Origin: Tragulus kanchil
Lineage: Eukaryota > Chordata > Mammalia > Artiodactyla > Tragulidae
Assembly (NCBI GenBank): GCA_022376925.1
Contig: JAIOJX010000027.1
Coordinates: forward strand, 21,159,471 to 21,223,470
Reading direction: 5' to 3'
DNA length: 64,000 bases
Positions within the stretch are counted from its first letter, which is position 1. Each line of letters begins with the position of its first letter. The notes beneath the pieces are model-generated. The model was not told the origin of the DNA, did not search any database, and saw only the letters and a list, made by a program, of their open reading frames with translations. The position numbers and the translations under genes were made by a program. Shown piece after piece: positions 43,211 to 54,035 of the stretch.

Positions 43211-43370
43211 GGCTCCTGTGCCCTTTGTCCCTGGGCGTCTCCAGGCAAGAATACTGGAGTGGGTCAGTTCCCTTCCTCAGGGGATCTTTCCGACCCAGGA
43301 ACTGAACCCAGGTCTCTTACGTCTCCTGCCCTAGCAGACGGGTTCTTTACCGCTAGTGCCCCCTGGAAAG
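43211..43370 (-). mobile_element. Bov-tA SINE, tail missing (copy 1)
   Basis: Antisense: 'ggcaagaatactggagtggg', 'aggaactgaacccaggtctc' and 'ttctttaccgctagtgcccc'. Copies at 44306-44465 and, cut, 45488-45559. Confidence 0.93.
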
Positions 43371-44305
43371 ACCAGTAGGTGGCTAGATGCACTATAAATC
43401 TGAGTTTCTCAAACCAGCAATTGTCCCAGAGGGGCAGGAGGGTCAACGGGTTATTGATCAATAAATAATTCTCAATAATGTGTGGATAAGCTACTGGATC
43501 ACTTTTGACACCCTTTTTCATCTTGAGGGGCAATCTCATAAGAAGAACTTCAGACTGTGTGGAAATTTTGATGGACCTGGAGATGGACGCCAGTGCCAGG
43601 GACCCCTGGTGGGCGGGCGCGTGGGGCAGGGACGCAGGAAGAGAAGGCGCCCCGTGGGCCTGCTCACCACCGTGTCCTCGTAACCCAGCGTCGTCCCTGC
43701 AACACAGGAGGTGCCCAGCCAACCTTTGTGGACGAATGAGTGGCTGTGTGCCTTAAGACAAAAGGCAGATCCTCGTTTGTAGGTTAATGTATTTCTCCAT
43801 CTCTTTGTTTGGGTATCAATGCACATATTTCTGTGTCTGCGTCGTGTTTTATGCGTATAAAACTGAGTGTGCCTGTGGGTGTGTGTGTGTGTAATTTGTT
43901 AATAGACCATCTTTCCTTTACCATATTTTGAGAGAATGAACATTTCTGCTTCTCGTACCTGACTTCATAACCCTAATCTGCATTTTCCACTCACATACAG
44001 CTCCCCAGATTTTCAAATATTTATATGCCTATATTTAAAATCTGTGAGATCTTTTTCTCACCCTGCTTGCGCTCTCCCCCTCTCCTTCCCACCCTGCCAC
44101 CCGCTCTTCCTCCCTATCGTCTTTCCTCGTTTCTCCCAGATACACACACGTGTCAGTGAAGAAATTCCCAGATCGAGCCACGCTTTCCTGTCCAAGTCGG
44201 GGTCGTCGAGGGACACCAGTGAGCCGCTGTCGAGATTCAAAGACAATCTCTGTATGTTGAACCCAGCCAGAGAGGGGCTTAGAGACCCCAGATCTTGGTG
44301 CTTGG

Positions 44306-44465
44306 GGCTCCTGTGCCCTTTGTCCCTGGGCGTCTCCAGGCAAGAATACTGGAGTGGGTCAGTTCCCTTCCTCAGGGGATCTTTCCGACCCAGGAACTGA
44401 ACCCAGGTCTCTTACGTCTCCTGCCCTAGCAGACGGGTTCTTTACCGCTAGTGCCCCCTGGAAAG
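44306..44465 (-). mobile_element. Bov-tA SINE, tail missing (copy 2)
   Basis: Duplicate of 43211-43370. Confidence 0.93.
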
Positions 44466-45040
44466 ACCAGTAGGTGGCTAGATGCACTATAAATCTGAGT
44501 TTCTCAAACCAGCAATTGTCCCAGAGGGGCAGGAGGGTCAACGGGTTATTGATCAATAAATAATTCTCAATAATGTGTGGATAAGCTACTGGATCACTTT
44601 TTGACACCCTTTTTCATCTTGAGGGGCAATCTCATAAGAAGAACTTCAGACTGTGTGGAAATTTTATGGACCTGCCATGACTTCTGACTTCATGGAAATT
44701 GGTTGCTGGCCAACAGTCATGAGCTTCACGGAGGTGGCCCGGTCACAGTCGTGTCAGCCACGACCTGAGCAGTCACCCAGCAGATCTGGGTACAATTCTG
44801 AGCAACATAAAAGAAGCTTGTGTTCTAGCCTCTTCCTTTTGAAAGCCCGTCTTAACGAGATGAGACTCCTTCCGGATTATCTCGAAGCTTGCCCTCTTGT
44901 TACAGAAAATAGAAAAAGCGTGAAGAGCTTCCTTTTCGCTTTGTTACAGCTTCATTGTCGCAGGACAGAAGTGGACCCGACCAAGAGCAGCTTTTATGAT
45001 TTGACTACTGGCAGGACTGGCTTAAGCATCATTAGTCTAG

Positions 45041-45232
45041 GAGCTTGCCTGGTGGTCCGGCGGTGAAGACTTCAAGCTCCCAGTGCTGGGGGCCTCGGTT
45101 TAATCCTGGTCAGGGAACTCGATCCCACGTGCCGCAACTGGAGGCTCTGCGTGCTGCAATAAAGGCAGAAGATCCCATGCGCCCCAGCCAAGATCTAGCA
45201 CAGTCAGAGGAATAAATGTATTTTCAAAAAGA
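45041..45232 (+). mobile_element. CHR-type SINE (copy 1)
   Basis: Sense: 'gcttgcctggtggtccggcg', 'cctcggtttaatcctggtca', 'gatcccacgtgccgcaactg' and 'gtgctgcaataaaggcagaa'. The flanks share 'tagtcta' (near 45034 and 45239), a possible short target-site duplication. Confidence 0.85.
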
Positions 45233-45415
45233 ATAACTAGTCTAAAAGAGAGAGACTTGTGTTGAGTAGATGCGCCTACTACCCGCCCAGCACAGTGGGT
45301 TCTGAGCCCAGTCGTTCTGTGTTCCAAATGAATTGCTTTTGTTTTCTGAAGATGCACGTTGTAACTGCCCTGCGGATTTACATTTCACTCCACCCCTAAG
45401 ATCAGAGGGCTTCCC

Positions 45416-45486
45416 AGGTGGCCCAGTGGTAAAGAATCTGCCTGCCAATGCAGGAGACAGAAGAGGTGTGGGTCTGATTCCTGTGT
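45416..45486 (+). mobile_element. Bov-tA SINE head, cut at junction
   Basis: Only 'gggcttcccaggtggccc', 'taaagaatctgcctgccaat' and 'gattcctgtgtcagg' are present before the duplication junction. The complete element is at 46496-46708. Confidence 0.9.
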
Positions 45487-45487
45487 C

Positions 45488-45559
45488 AGGAACTGAACCC
45501 AGGTCTCTTACGTCTCCTGCCCTAGCAGCGGGTTCTTACCGCTAGTGCCCCTGGAAAGA
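45488..45559 (-). mobile_element. Bov-tA SINE head (copy 3, cut)
   Basis: The antisense element of 43211 and 44306, here without its first about 85 bases, joined directly to a sense Bov-tA head. Confidence 0.88.
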
Positions 45560-46125
45560 CCAGTAGGTGGCTAGATGCACTATAAATCTGAGTTTCTCAA
45601 ACCAGCAATTGTCCCAGAGGGGCAGGAGGGTCAACGGGTTATTGATCAATAAATAATTCTCAATAATGTGTGGATAAGCTACTGGATCACTTTTTGACAC
45701 CCTTTTTCATCTTGAGGGGCAATCTCATAAGAAGAACTTCAGACTGTGTGGAAATTTTATGGACCTGCCATGACTTCTGACTTCATGGAAATTGGTTGCT
45801 GGCCAACAGTCATGAGCTTCACGGAGGTGGCCCGGTCACAGTCGTGTCAGCCACGACCTGAGCAGTCACCCAGCAGATCTGGGTACAATTCTGAGCAACA
45901 TAAAAGAAGCTTGTGTTCTAGCCTCTTCCTTTTGAAAGCCCGTCTTAACGAGATGAGACTCCTTCCGGATTATCTCGAAGCTTGCCCTCTTGTTACAGAA
46001 AATAGAAAAGCGTGAAGAGCTTCGCTTTGTTACAGCTTCATTGTCGCAGGACAGAAGTGGACCCGACCAAGAGCAGCTTTTATGATTTGACTACTGGCAG
46101 GACTGGCTTAAGCATCATTAGTCTA

Positions 46126-46317
46126 GGAGCTTGCCTGGTGGTCCGGCGGTGAAGACTTCAAGCTCCCAGTGCTGGGGGCCTCGGTTTAATCCCTGGTCAG
46201 GGAACTCGATCCCACGTGCCGCAACTGGAGGCTCTGCGTGCTGCAATAAAGGCAGAAGATCCCATGCGCCCCAGCCAAGATCTAGCACAGTCAGAGGAAT
46301 AAATGTATTTTCAAAAA
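46126..46317 (+). mobile_element. CHR-type SINE (copy 2)
   Basis: Duplicate of 45041-45232 with one C more ('aatccctggtcag'). Confidence 0.85.
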
Positions 46318-46495
46318 GAATAACTAGTCTAAAAGAGAGAGACTTGTGTTGAGTAGATGCGCCTACTACCCGCCCAGCACAGTGGGTTCTGAGCCCAGTC
46401 GTTCTGTGTTCCAAATGAATTGCTTTTGTTTTCTGAAGATGCACGTTGTAACTGCCCTGCGGGATTTACATTTCACTCCACCCCTAAGATCAGAG

Positions 46496-46708
46496 GGCTT
46501 CCCAGGTGGCCCAGTGGTAAAGAATCTGCCTGCCAATGCAGGAGACAGAAGAGGTGTGGGTCTGATTCCTGTGTCAGGAAGCTCCCCTAGAGTAGGCAAT
46601 CGCCACTCACTCTGGTATTCGTGCCTGGAAAAATTCCCAGGGCAGAGGAGCCTGGCAGACGTACAGTTCATGGGATTCCAAAGAGTTGGACACGACCGAG
46701 TGTGCATG
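46496..46708 (+). mobile_element. Bov-tA SINE, complete
   Basis: Sense: 'cccagtggtaaagaatctgc', 'cactctggtattcgtgcctg', 'cagaggagcctggcagacgt' and 'agagttggacacgaccgagt'. Confidence 0.95.
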
Positions 46709-48599
46709 TAGAATAATGGAATACACTCAGAGGCACCAGGATCTTCATAGAAGATTCATTTATGGCTGTGGCGAGGACCTGGTAGCTCTTGCTTTGAAAA
46801 GCAGCCAGATGCGAGTCGTCCTGTGAAACCTGGGGATGGTGAGTGTTCGCCTGCCAGGATAGACTCACACTGTTTCATGCTCCCACTCCTGCCCCTCCAG
46901 CCTCCGTCCACACCCCTCCCAGAACCGGCTGCTGAGGAGCCCGCCGGGCCGAGCTGGAGGGCGCCAGGCTCGGACTGGCCAGGGGCCCAGGCGGGCGGGT
47001 ACCAGCTGGGGCCCTGCTGCGGGGAGGCAGCCGGCGCCGCGCACACCAGGCTGGGGGTGGTCTTCTTCCCACCCAGCTGTGGCAGCTGCTGGGCTTGAAG
47101 CTGTCCCCGGTGGATTCTTGCCATGCATCATCCAGCCTTTGTGGGCGGGAAGAGGCTTGTCCAGATGCACTGGTGGGGCGGAAGGACCTCATTTGCCCTC
47201 CCTGTGTCCTTTGTTACGGAGACTCTGGGGACCCTGGCCAAGATTCATTTGATCCAAACCTTCGCTTCCGCTCGAGCTGTCTCAGCCATCATCCAGAACT
47301 TAGTGTCTTATGTAAAAACAAAACTGGTAGGGGGAGATCAGAACTCTCGGAGAAGCTGCCCAGAATGGAACGGTTTGAATATCCCAACGTCAGAACGACA
47401 GAGTTTCAACGGCTTTGTAGCCAGTGGTGTTGAACCAGGGTCTGAGGGCAGATCAGGGCAGAGAAAGACCCACGTGTGTCCTTGGGCCAGAGCTCACCAC
47501 CCCGTCCTCTAGGACTCTTCCAACCAGGACTTAGACCCTCAGGTCCTGCCGCAGACAGACTCCTAGCTGGTCTCACTACACTGGCAGCATCTGGGTATCC
47601 GAGATGCACCCCTTTGATGGGATTCCTGGATGTGCACGCCTCCCACGGTCCTATCAGCTATGACTGAGTCATTTTTCTACTCCGGAGAGAACAGAGTAAA
47701 AGATAACACACGTCAGGGTTTGCACGATGGCTGTTGATTTCAATCAGGAAGACCCTCTCGATGGGAAGGTCCTGAAATGGCCAGTCAAGAACACCATCCC
47801 ACCCGAGCTTCGGAGATGTTTAAACCCTGAAAGATTTGTCGTTTCCTGGGGAAAAGCATGGAACCAGCAAAGTACCTGGGCTCCTTGGCCCTTAGATGCC
47901 CCGTGTCTTTGCTTAAAACAAAATGTGGAGGAATGGCTGCTGCTTCTGAACAGTGTTCTCCGTGCTCCCTGGGATCCCGGAGCAGAGATCTGGCTCAGTC
48001 AGAAATGTCACCCTTTTCCGGAGATGTTGTCAGCAGAGGCAGCAGCTGGCAAGATGGGGACCGAGAACGGGCAGCCGTGGTGAATTCTGTCACCCAGAGC
48101 CAGAGAAGCACATGTGTTGTTCGCTCACACAGGAAGGCTCTGCTGTAGCCATCGACCCTCTTGCTCCTCGTGTAAAGTAACTATGTCACAACCAGTTCGG
48201 AGGTTTAACATCGCTCGTCCCCTCAGACTAACACGGATCGGAAGGACAACTGGAAGCCACCCTGCATGGCGACCACTCTCCGGGACCCTGTGTTTCCAGC
48301 CCCAGGTGCACCTGACGCATGCCTCGGGGCACCAGCTGTTTCCAGACACCTGCTTTAGCTTCAGAACCTCAGATCTTAAAGGCTGACTGTCCATCTGTCC
48401 ACGGCAGGGTGGGGTTCTCTCCCAAACACGCCTGCCTGCCACATCACAGTGTGCACCTCCATGTTTCCGGGAGGAACCAGGAAGATCCACCCAGATGACA
48501 CGGTCTCTGTTCCTTAGGCGTGTGCGGCCGGGGTGGGGGGCAGAGGCCACCAGCACCAGCTCAAAGACTAAGACTCCAAATCAACACGTGCTGGGACTC
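46709..48599. other. About 1.9 kb without a recognised gene
   Basis: 46820-47100 is very GC-rich; 47100-48600 has mixed composition without CpG depletion. It contains several plus-strand frames of 90-130 residues, the clearest at 47727-48083 (118 residues, starting MAVDFNQEDPLDGKV). I match none to a protein family. The stretch directly precedes an L1 3' end, so part of it could be L1 or another repeat that I do not recognise. Confidence 0.4.
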
Positions 48600-48765
48600 T
48601 GTCCAGGTTATGTGGCAGACTGGCTGGGAGGGGAGTTAAGGGAGAATGGGTACATGGATATGTAAGGCTGAGCCCCTCACTTCACCTGACACAATCACCA
48701 CACGTTGGTTAATCGGCTCTACCCAATACAAAATAAAAAGGTTTTAAAAAAGAAAGAAAAAAAAA
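48600..48765 (+). mobile_element. Ruminant L1 3' end
   Basis: 'gagaatgggtacatggatat', 'gtaaggctgagcccctcact' and 'tacccaatacaaaataaaaa' match the 3' untranslated end of cetartiodactyl L1 elements, ending in an A-rich tail. Confidence 0.8.
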
Positions 48766-48769
48766 GAGT

Positions 48770-49305
48770 TCCACATGTGCTTGGAAAAAAGTTCTGGGGC
48801 TCTTAGATGGCTAAAGACTGTATGACCCCTACCATAGGACATTCTGGAAAAGACAAAACTAGGAGATGGTGCAAAACACAACAACAGTCGTGGCCAGGGT
48901 TTCTGGATCAGGCGAGAAGGTGAACAGGTGCATCACCAGATGTTCCTGGAATGTGGATGCAGGACGGTATGCTTGCTTCAAAACGGATACAGTGTAAAAC
49001 ATAAAGAGTGAAAACTATGGACTTTATCGAATAATTCTATATCAACGTTGGTTCATCTGTTGTAATAAACACATGACACTGATGTCAGGTGTTCATAGTA
49101 GAAGACATTGGGGTGGAAAATCTCTTTTTCTTCTCTGACTGCACTGCTGGTGGGATCTTAGTTCCCTGACCAAGGATTGAACCCGAGTCCTGGCAGCAGA
49201 AGTATGGAATCTTAAGCGCTGGACTGCCAGGGATATCCCTCTGTGCCGTATTTCTGTAAACCTGAAACTGCTCAATATAATAAAGTCTATTAACTTTAAG
49301 AGCAG
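48770..49305 (+). repeat. Old L1 (L1M) 3' end, split by a SINE
   Basis: Part 1, 48770-49134: 'gacattctggaaaagacaaa', 'gaataattctatatcaacgt' and 'tctgttgtaataaacacatg'. Part 2, 49243-49305: 'tctgtaaacctgaaactgct' and 'caatataataaagtctatta'. These are in the order of an L1M 3' terminus. Confidence 0.75.
49135..49242 (-). mobile_element. CHR-type SINE in L1M
   Basis: Antisense, short form: 'ggtgggatcttagttccctg', 'accaaggattgaacccgagt' and 'ctggactgccagggatatcc'. Confidence 0.85.
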
Positions 49306-49599
49306 GGGAGAAGTAGACAGTGAAGAAATAATGAGAGGCGTGGGCGAATTCTGGGAAGTTTCCTTGAAAGAGGTGAGCTCTAGAGAGGAGGGGGAGAGAG
49401 CGGAGGAGGAGGGAGAACACAGAGACGCCATCTTGATTTCCCAGAATTCCTTAAAGACACTCTGCCCAACTCTAAGCCCACATCTGCCTCTTTCTTGGAC
49501 CCAGCGAGGATTTTGTTAAGTCAGAGACCCTGGAAGCAGCAGAGTGGGAAGGAAGAGAAAAAAGCACAGAGAAAACAAGTCAGGGCCAGCTCTCTGGTA

Positions 49600-49920
49600 C
49601 AAGAGGCACAAACCACAAGCGCAATTAGTCAAAAAAAGAACTTGAAATTAAAAAATGACTCTGAGCCGAGAAGGGGAGTACATAAGTTACTGCAGCCCCG
49701 AGACATTTATGAATAATACAAATGCTGAGAGGTGGGGACGCCGGCGCGCAGTTAATTAATATGTATAGGCGTAGAGATGCACTTGAAAAACAATAGTGCG
49801 GGTTCTCCCTCGCTCGAAGTAAAAATATTTCCAGAAAGACTGACACGTTTATTATTTTCTAACATAATTACCTTATTGTGGAGCGTCTGTAATGGAGCCC
49901 ATTAGAGGCGCTAAGCACCT
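49600..49920. promoter_or_regulatory. Candidate conserved non-coding element
   Basis: AT-rich block with 'acttgaaattaaaaaatgac', 'gacatttatgaataatacaa', 'gcagttaattaatatgtata', 'gaagtaaaaatatttccaga' and 'ttattttctaacataattac'. TTAATTAA is a homeodomain-type core. It lies just before a GC- and CpG-rich tract. Not a known repeat. Confidence 0.42.
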
Positions 49921-50159
49921 GCCCGGCTGCCCTGAACGCGGTCTGGTTCCGAGGCGCTGGGGCGGGCACCTCCCCAAGCTAGGAGGCGGGCTGGCAGGGT
50001 GCGGGGAACGGGTGGCGGGGGTACCCCAGGGGACAGAGCTTCCCCTGCCCTCTGCTTCTCCCCGACCAAGCCCACCTCCAGCCCCCACGTGCGATTCCCT
50101 TCCCTGCCTTCCTGAGCCCACTGCCACCCCTTTCTGGGTGCTCCTGGGAGCTGGTGTAG

Positions 50160-50285
50160 GCTGGAGGGCAAAGGCGGCGCCTCGGAGCCCGCCCCCGACC
50201 GCCGCGGTCTGAGAAGGCGGAGAGGACGTGGCTGCCGCCGAGCCGGAGAAGCAGCGCAGGAAGCGGACTCGCCCAGACGTGCAGA
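50160..50285. promoter_or_regulatory. Small CpG-dense spot
   Basis: 'aggcggcgcctcggagcccg' and 'gaccgccgcggtctgagaag' in the densest CpG spot of the right half of the window. No promoter element or exon is evident. Confidence 0.35.
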
Positions 50286-50719
50286 CGTGAAACAACAGGG
50301 ATCACTGCAGTGTGGTGCCTCAGCGCTCCGGGCCTGGCCGGGCTCCGAGAGCTGGCTCTTGTTTATGACCTCTCCATGGCTGCCGTCAGACGGTGGCTGG
50401 AGCTGGGGTCCCCGGGAGGGCTCCCTCCCTCACGCGTCTGCGAGTTGAGGCTGGCCGCCAGCCTCTCCATGTGGCCTGGGCTTCCTCCCAGCATGGCAGC
50501 CACTGGCCAAGCGTCCCGAAAGAGGAACCTGCAGACGCATCCTTGGCCTTGCGTACCTAACCTTGCAGGTCAAGCGGTGCCGCTTCTGCTGCACTCTAGT
50601 CATCTGGGTGGCCGCGGGGCCTCCCAGGCTCCAGGGGAGGAGGGCACAGGCTTCCGCTCTTAATGATGGAGTGAGAAGCTTCTGAGAATGCGTCTAGACA
50701 GAAATGTTATGGCCATTTT

Positions 50720-51160
50720 GCAGAAGGACAGTCCGCCTCCAGGAAGCCCTTGGATGCCCCTTGCCCTCCGCCCGGCTGTACCTGTGCTTGCCTCAAGGTC
50801 TTGCTTCCATACCTATTGCAATTATTTTAAAAATTTTTGTCTGGCTCCTTGAAGGTATGGGCTGCGTACCTTCGTGCTTGGCCCATAGCTGTTATTCAGT
50901 TCCTAAGTCGTGTGTGTCTCTTTTGCGACCTCACCGATGGCAGCCCCCCAGGCTCCTCTGTCCATGGGATTTCCCAGGCAGGGACACTGGAGAGGGTGGT
51001 GGCCACTTTCTTCTCCAGGGGATCTTCCCCACCCAGGGATGGAACCTGGGTCTTCCTGCATTGGCAGGTGGATTCTTTACCACAGAGTCGCCGGGGAAAC
51101 TCTTGGCCCATCGTTAGGGCTCATTAAATGTTTGCAAATTCATAACTGGATGAATGAGAG
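50720..51160 (+). repeat. Old L2-like 3' end, split by Bov-tA
   Basis: Before the SINE: 'tccttgaaggtatgggctgc'. After it: 'gctcattaaatgtttgcaaa' and 'taactggatgaatgagagg', an L2-type terminus. Confidence 0.6.
50889..51102 (-). mobile_element. Bov-tA SINE
   Basis: Antisense: 'ttcagttcctaagtcgtgtg', 'ggacactggagagggtggtg', 'agggatggaacctgggtctt' and 'ttctttaccacagagtcgcc'. Flanked by 'cttggcccat' on both sides (50879 and 51103), a 10-base target-site duplication. Confidence 0.95.
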
Positions 51161-52639
51161 GCTGCCGATAGCCCTGCCTCGCTGCTGGGGGGCTGCTCGC
51201 TCCTGAGTAGCCCAGGTGCCTCCCGGGACGACGGTCCCCCAAGTGAGCGAGGTCAGGGGCCCCGGATGAAGCTGCTTGCTCCCTGGCACGTCCACGCCCC
51301 CACTGCCACTGTTCACAGAGTCAAGGTCTGTGGTCTGCCGGGACAGGACAGGTGTGGTGGCTTCATCCAGAATCTTCCGGTCAGCCCCCGTACCACCTCC
51401 ACGTTCTTGCTTCTTGTTTAAAATTTCCAGCAGTGGAACGAAAGCTGGTCCCACCAAAGTGGGTAAAAAAGCTCATCGCTGGGAAGCTTGGGGGGGCTGG
51501 TAAAAGGCCGACCCTTCCTTTGCCTTCCTGCCCCCACATCAGCCCTCTGGGTCCCAGGCGGGCAGAACCCCCTCTTCTCATTGGCCAGCACCGTCCCCCA
51601 GCTGCCTGGCCCACATTTCTGGGCCTCGAGCGGTTGTTTGCAGAGCCGTTCAGCAGGGCAGCTCCCTCGTGGGCACCCAGCCCCGCCGCCTGACAGGCTG
51701 TGTGCGAGGGGACAGGCCTGAATGACTGTAATATGAACCATGAAAGTGGATATTAAAGACTTTATTACAGGGTGAGGACGGCTAATTGCGACGTTCCTTT
51801 CAGGAAGCCAGAGCTGATGAATTTAAGCTGCAGCACCCAATTATTATACCTCTGTCAGCGCCGAGCAGGGTGGAGGCGGGGAGCTGGGGGAGGCGAGCTG
51901 AAGGCACAATTACCTGCACTTTATCCAAGGCACTCACTGCCGGCTGGAATTTTAAAGGGATATTGGTTCTGCTCCGAGCTTCTTTCCTGTCACCGCCACG
52001 CTGCTCCTGAGGACGGAGCCCCCGCGCTGCCGTCCCTCTCCCAGGCTTCTGGTGGAAGAGGAGGCACCTGTGGACATCGACAGGACACCCCAAGCCTCCT
52101 CCCCACGGACACAGCCTTGGGCTGCGATGCAGGGTTGTCCAGGGCGCCTTGGTGCCCACCTGCGCGGCGCTCATGTTCCAAATGAGACAGCAGACTTGAG
52201 GGGATGGGGCACCGGGACGGGGTGCCTGCCCGGGCTACCCAGACGGTCAGCGGCAGAGCGGGGAAGGACCCTTCCGGTCTAATTGCAGCTTAGAACTCTG
52301 GCCGCACATCCCAAGAGGTACGCCACGGCACGAGGGGGCAGCCAGAGTCTTCTTAACGCGGATCGGCAGGTACAGGCTTTACCTACCAGATGGGAGCCCG
52401 GCTGAGTCACGGGATGGGCTCGGGGAGGACGACGGTGTCATCATCCTGGCTGCGGAGGTAAACAGCATCAGCGGAACTCGTCCTCGCCTTGCTCGAGAGT
52501 AGTTCATGCGCTACCGTTTCAACAGACGTGCTTTCGAATGTTCTAGTCTGGTTGACTCCCGTATCCCCCACGTTAAGCCAAGAATACGGAGACTTGAATA
52601 CAGAGATGGAATCTTGTCACCTCTCCATCTCCAGTGTAA
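51161..52639. other. Unique DNA, no gene seen
   Basis: GC-rich except 51720-51990. No exon recognised; a frame at about 51410-51500 follows an acceptor-like 'gtttaaaatttccag' but shows no family. Confidence 0.45.
51720..51990. promoter_or_regulatory. Possible conserved non-coding element
   Basis: 'gactgtaatatgaaccatga', 'ggatattaaagactttatta', 'ctgatgaatttaagctgcag', 'acccaattattatacctctg' and 'ggaattttaaagggatattg'. AT-rich with sharp edges in GC-rich DNA. Confidence 0.38.
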
Positions 52640-53298
52640 CTGGAAACTGGACCACAGGCCGCAGTGTCAAGTCTAGAACTATGAAACTTCTGGAACAAAA
52701 CATAAAAGAAACGTTTGTAATCTTAGGAGAGGTAAAGATTTCTTAGGATACAAAAAGCCTTGAGAGACTGATGTTACATTTCACAAAAATTTTAAGATTT
52801 TACTCTTCAAACATACCGTTAAGAAAATGAAAACAAAGCTCATAAACTGGGGCGGGTGGGGGGTGGAAATCACAGCACATATATCTGAAAAAAGACTTGT
52901 ATCCAGAATGTATAAAGAATTCTTACAACTCAATAATAAGACAGTTTGGTAGAAGAAAAAAGGGAAAAGATTTACACAGAAACTTCACCAAAATAAAGGA
53001 GTACGTGAAAAGATGTTCAACATTACTAGTCATTGAGGAAATGCAAATTAAAGCCACAGTAAGGCACCAATCTACACACTTCCTAGGTTAGTGAAAACTA
53101 AAAATATGTACTTACCATCAAGCGCTGAGGAGGCGAGGGAGCAACTGGAACCCTCGGGCATTGCTGGGGGAATGATCCAGCCGCTCTGGGAAATAATCTG
53201 GCAGCTCCTAATAGAGACACATGTGCACGTAATACATGATCCAACAATTTCACTTCTACGCATGTATTTACCTAAGGGACGTGAAGACATGGCCACAG

Positions 53299-53621
53299 GG
53301 CTTCCCTGGTGGTCCAGTGGGTAAGGACACCGCCTTGCAGTGCAAGGGGCGCTGGTTCGAGCCCTGGCCTGGGAAGATCCCACATGCCACAGAGCGGCTG
53401 GACCGATGTGTCCAATCACCGAGCCGGAGCTCTGGAGCGCATGCACCCAGAGCTGGTGCTCTGCAACGAGAGAGGCCACCGCGATGGGAGGCCCACACGG
53501 GCCAAAGAACAAAGATGGATGAAAATAGACAAATGAAAGACCCACAGAAGTGGCCCGCCAGCTCCCCTCCCTCCCACCCCACCAAAATAAATAAATAAAT
53601 AAATCTTTAAAAAAAAAAAAA
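53299..53621 (+). mobile_element. CHR-type SINE, long variant, in L1M
   Basis: Sense, full length: 'cttccctggtggtccagtgg', 'gctggttcgagccctggcct', 'ctctggagcgcatgcaccca', 'ccaaagaacaaagatggatg' and 'aaataaataaataaataaat' tail. Flanked by 'agacatggccacag' (near 53285 and 53622), a perfect 14-base target-site duplication. Confidence 0.97.
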
Positions 53622-53817
53622 GACATGGCCACAGATGTGTATGCTAATGTTCCTAATAGCTTGATTTGTACAAACCCCAAACTAGAAATAACTCAACCAC
53701 CAGCAGAAAGGATATGTAAATTGTGGCATATCCACATGATGGAGCTCTACTCAGCCCTGCTCAGGGTGAACTGCTAATATGGGCAACAATGAAATGACCC
53801 TCAGACAACATGCTGAG

Positions 53818-54035
53818 GGGCTTCCCTGCTGCTGCAGCGGCTGAGGTTCCACGTTCCCTGCGCGAGGGGCCGGGTTCCGGCTCTGGCAGGGGTAACAGCT
53901 CTGACATGCTGACACCAGGCGTGTGCGTGCACAGCTGAGTGTGGATTCGCAGGCTGCAGCTAAAGGTCTTGCGTGCCGCCAGAGACAGACGATCAAGAGC
54001 TGCAACTAAGAGCTGGTGCAGCCAAAAAAGCATTT
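53818..54035 (+). mobile_element. CHR-type SINE, older, in L1M
   Basis: Sense, diverged: 'gggcttccctgctgctgcag', 'ggccgggttccggctctgg' and 'agctgcaactaagagctggt'. The flanks share 'gctgaggg', the likely remains of a target-site duplication. Confidence 0.82.

Larger units (their letters stand above)
42498..44674 (+). repeat. Direct duplication 9 (copies 42498-43596 and 43597-44674)
   Basis: Offset about 1095 bases. The start of copy 2 has several losses ('ggtgggcgggcgcgtggggc' against 'ggtggggcggggcgcgcgtg'). A cluster of five substitutions lies at about 43136-43163 against 44230-44258. Each copy contains an L2 end, a TG run and a truncated Bov-tA. Confidence 0.96.
44391..46580 (+). repeat. 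Direct duplication 10 (copies 44391-45486 and 45487-46580)
   Basis: Offset 1096 falling to 1093. It overlaps duplication 9 by about 284 bases, so that stretch is present three times. Copy 2 starts with losses ('ctagcagcgggttcttacc' against 'agcagacgggttctttacc'). Internal differences include a six-base gap near 46021 ('gagcttcgctttg' against 'gagcttccttttcgctttg'). Confidence 0.97.
49306..50700. other. Unique DNA, no gene seen
   Basis: Purine-rich, AT-leaning DNA to about 49920 (conserved-looking block at 49600-49920), then GC-rich with a CpG-dense spot at 50160-50285. No exon recognised. Confidence 0.45.

Noticed and set aside
35455..46580. A satellite or segmental array
   Set aside because: Successive units are not related to one another; only neighbouring pieces overlap.
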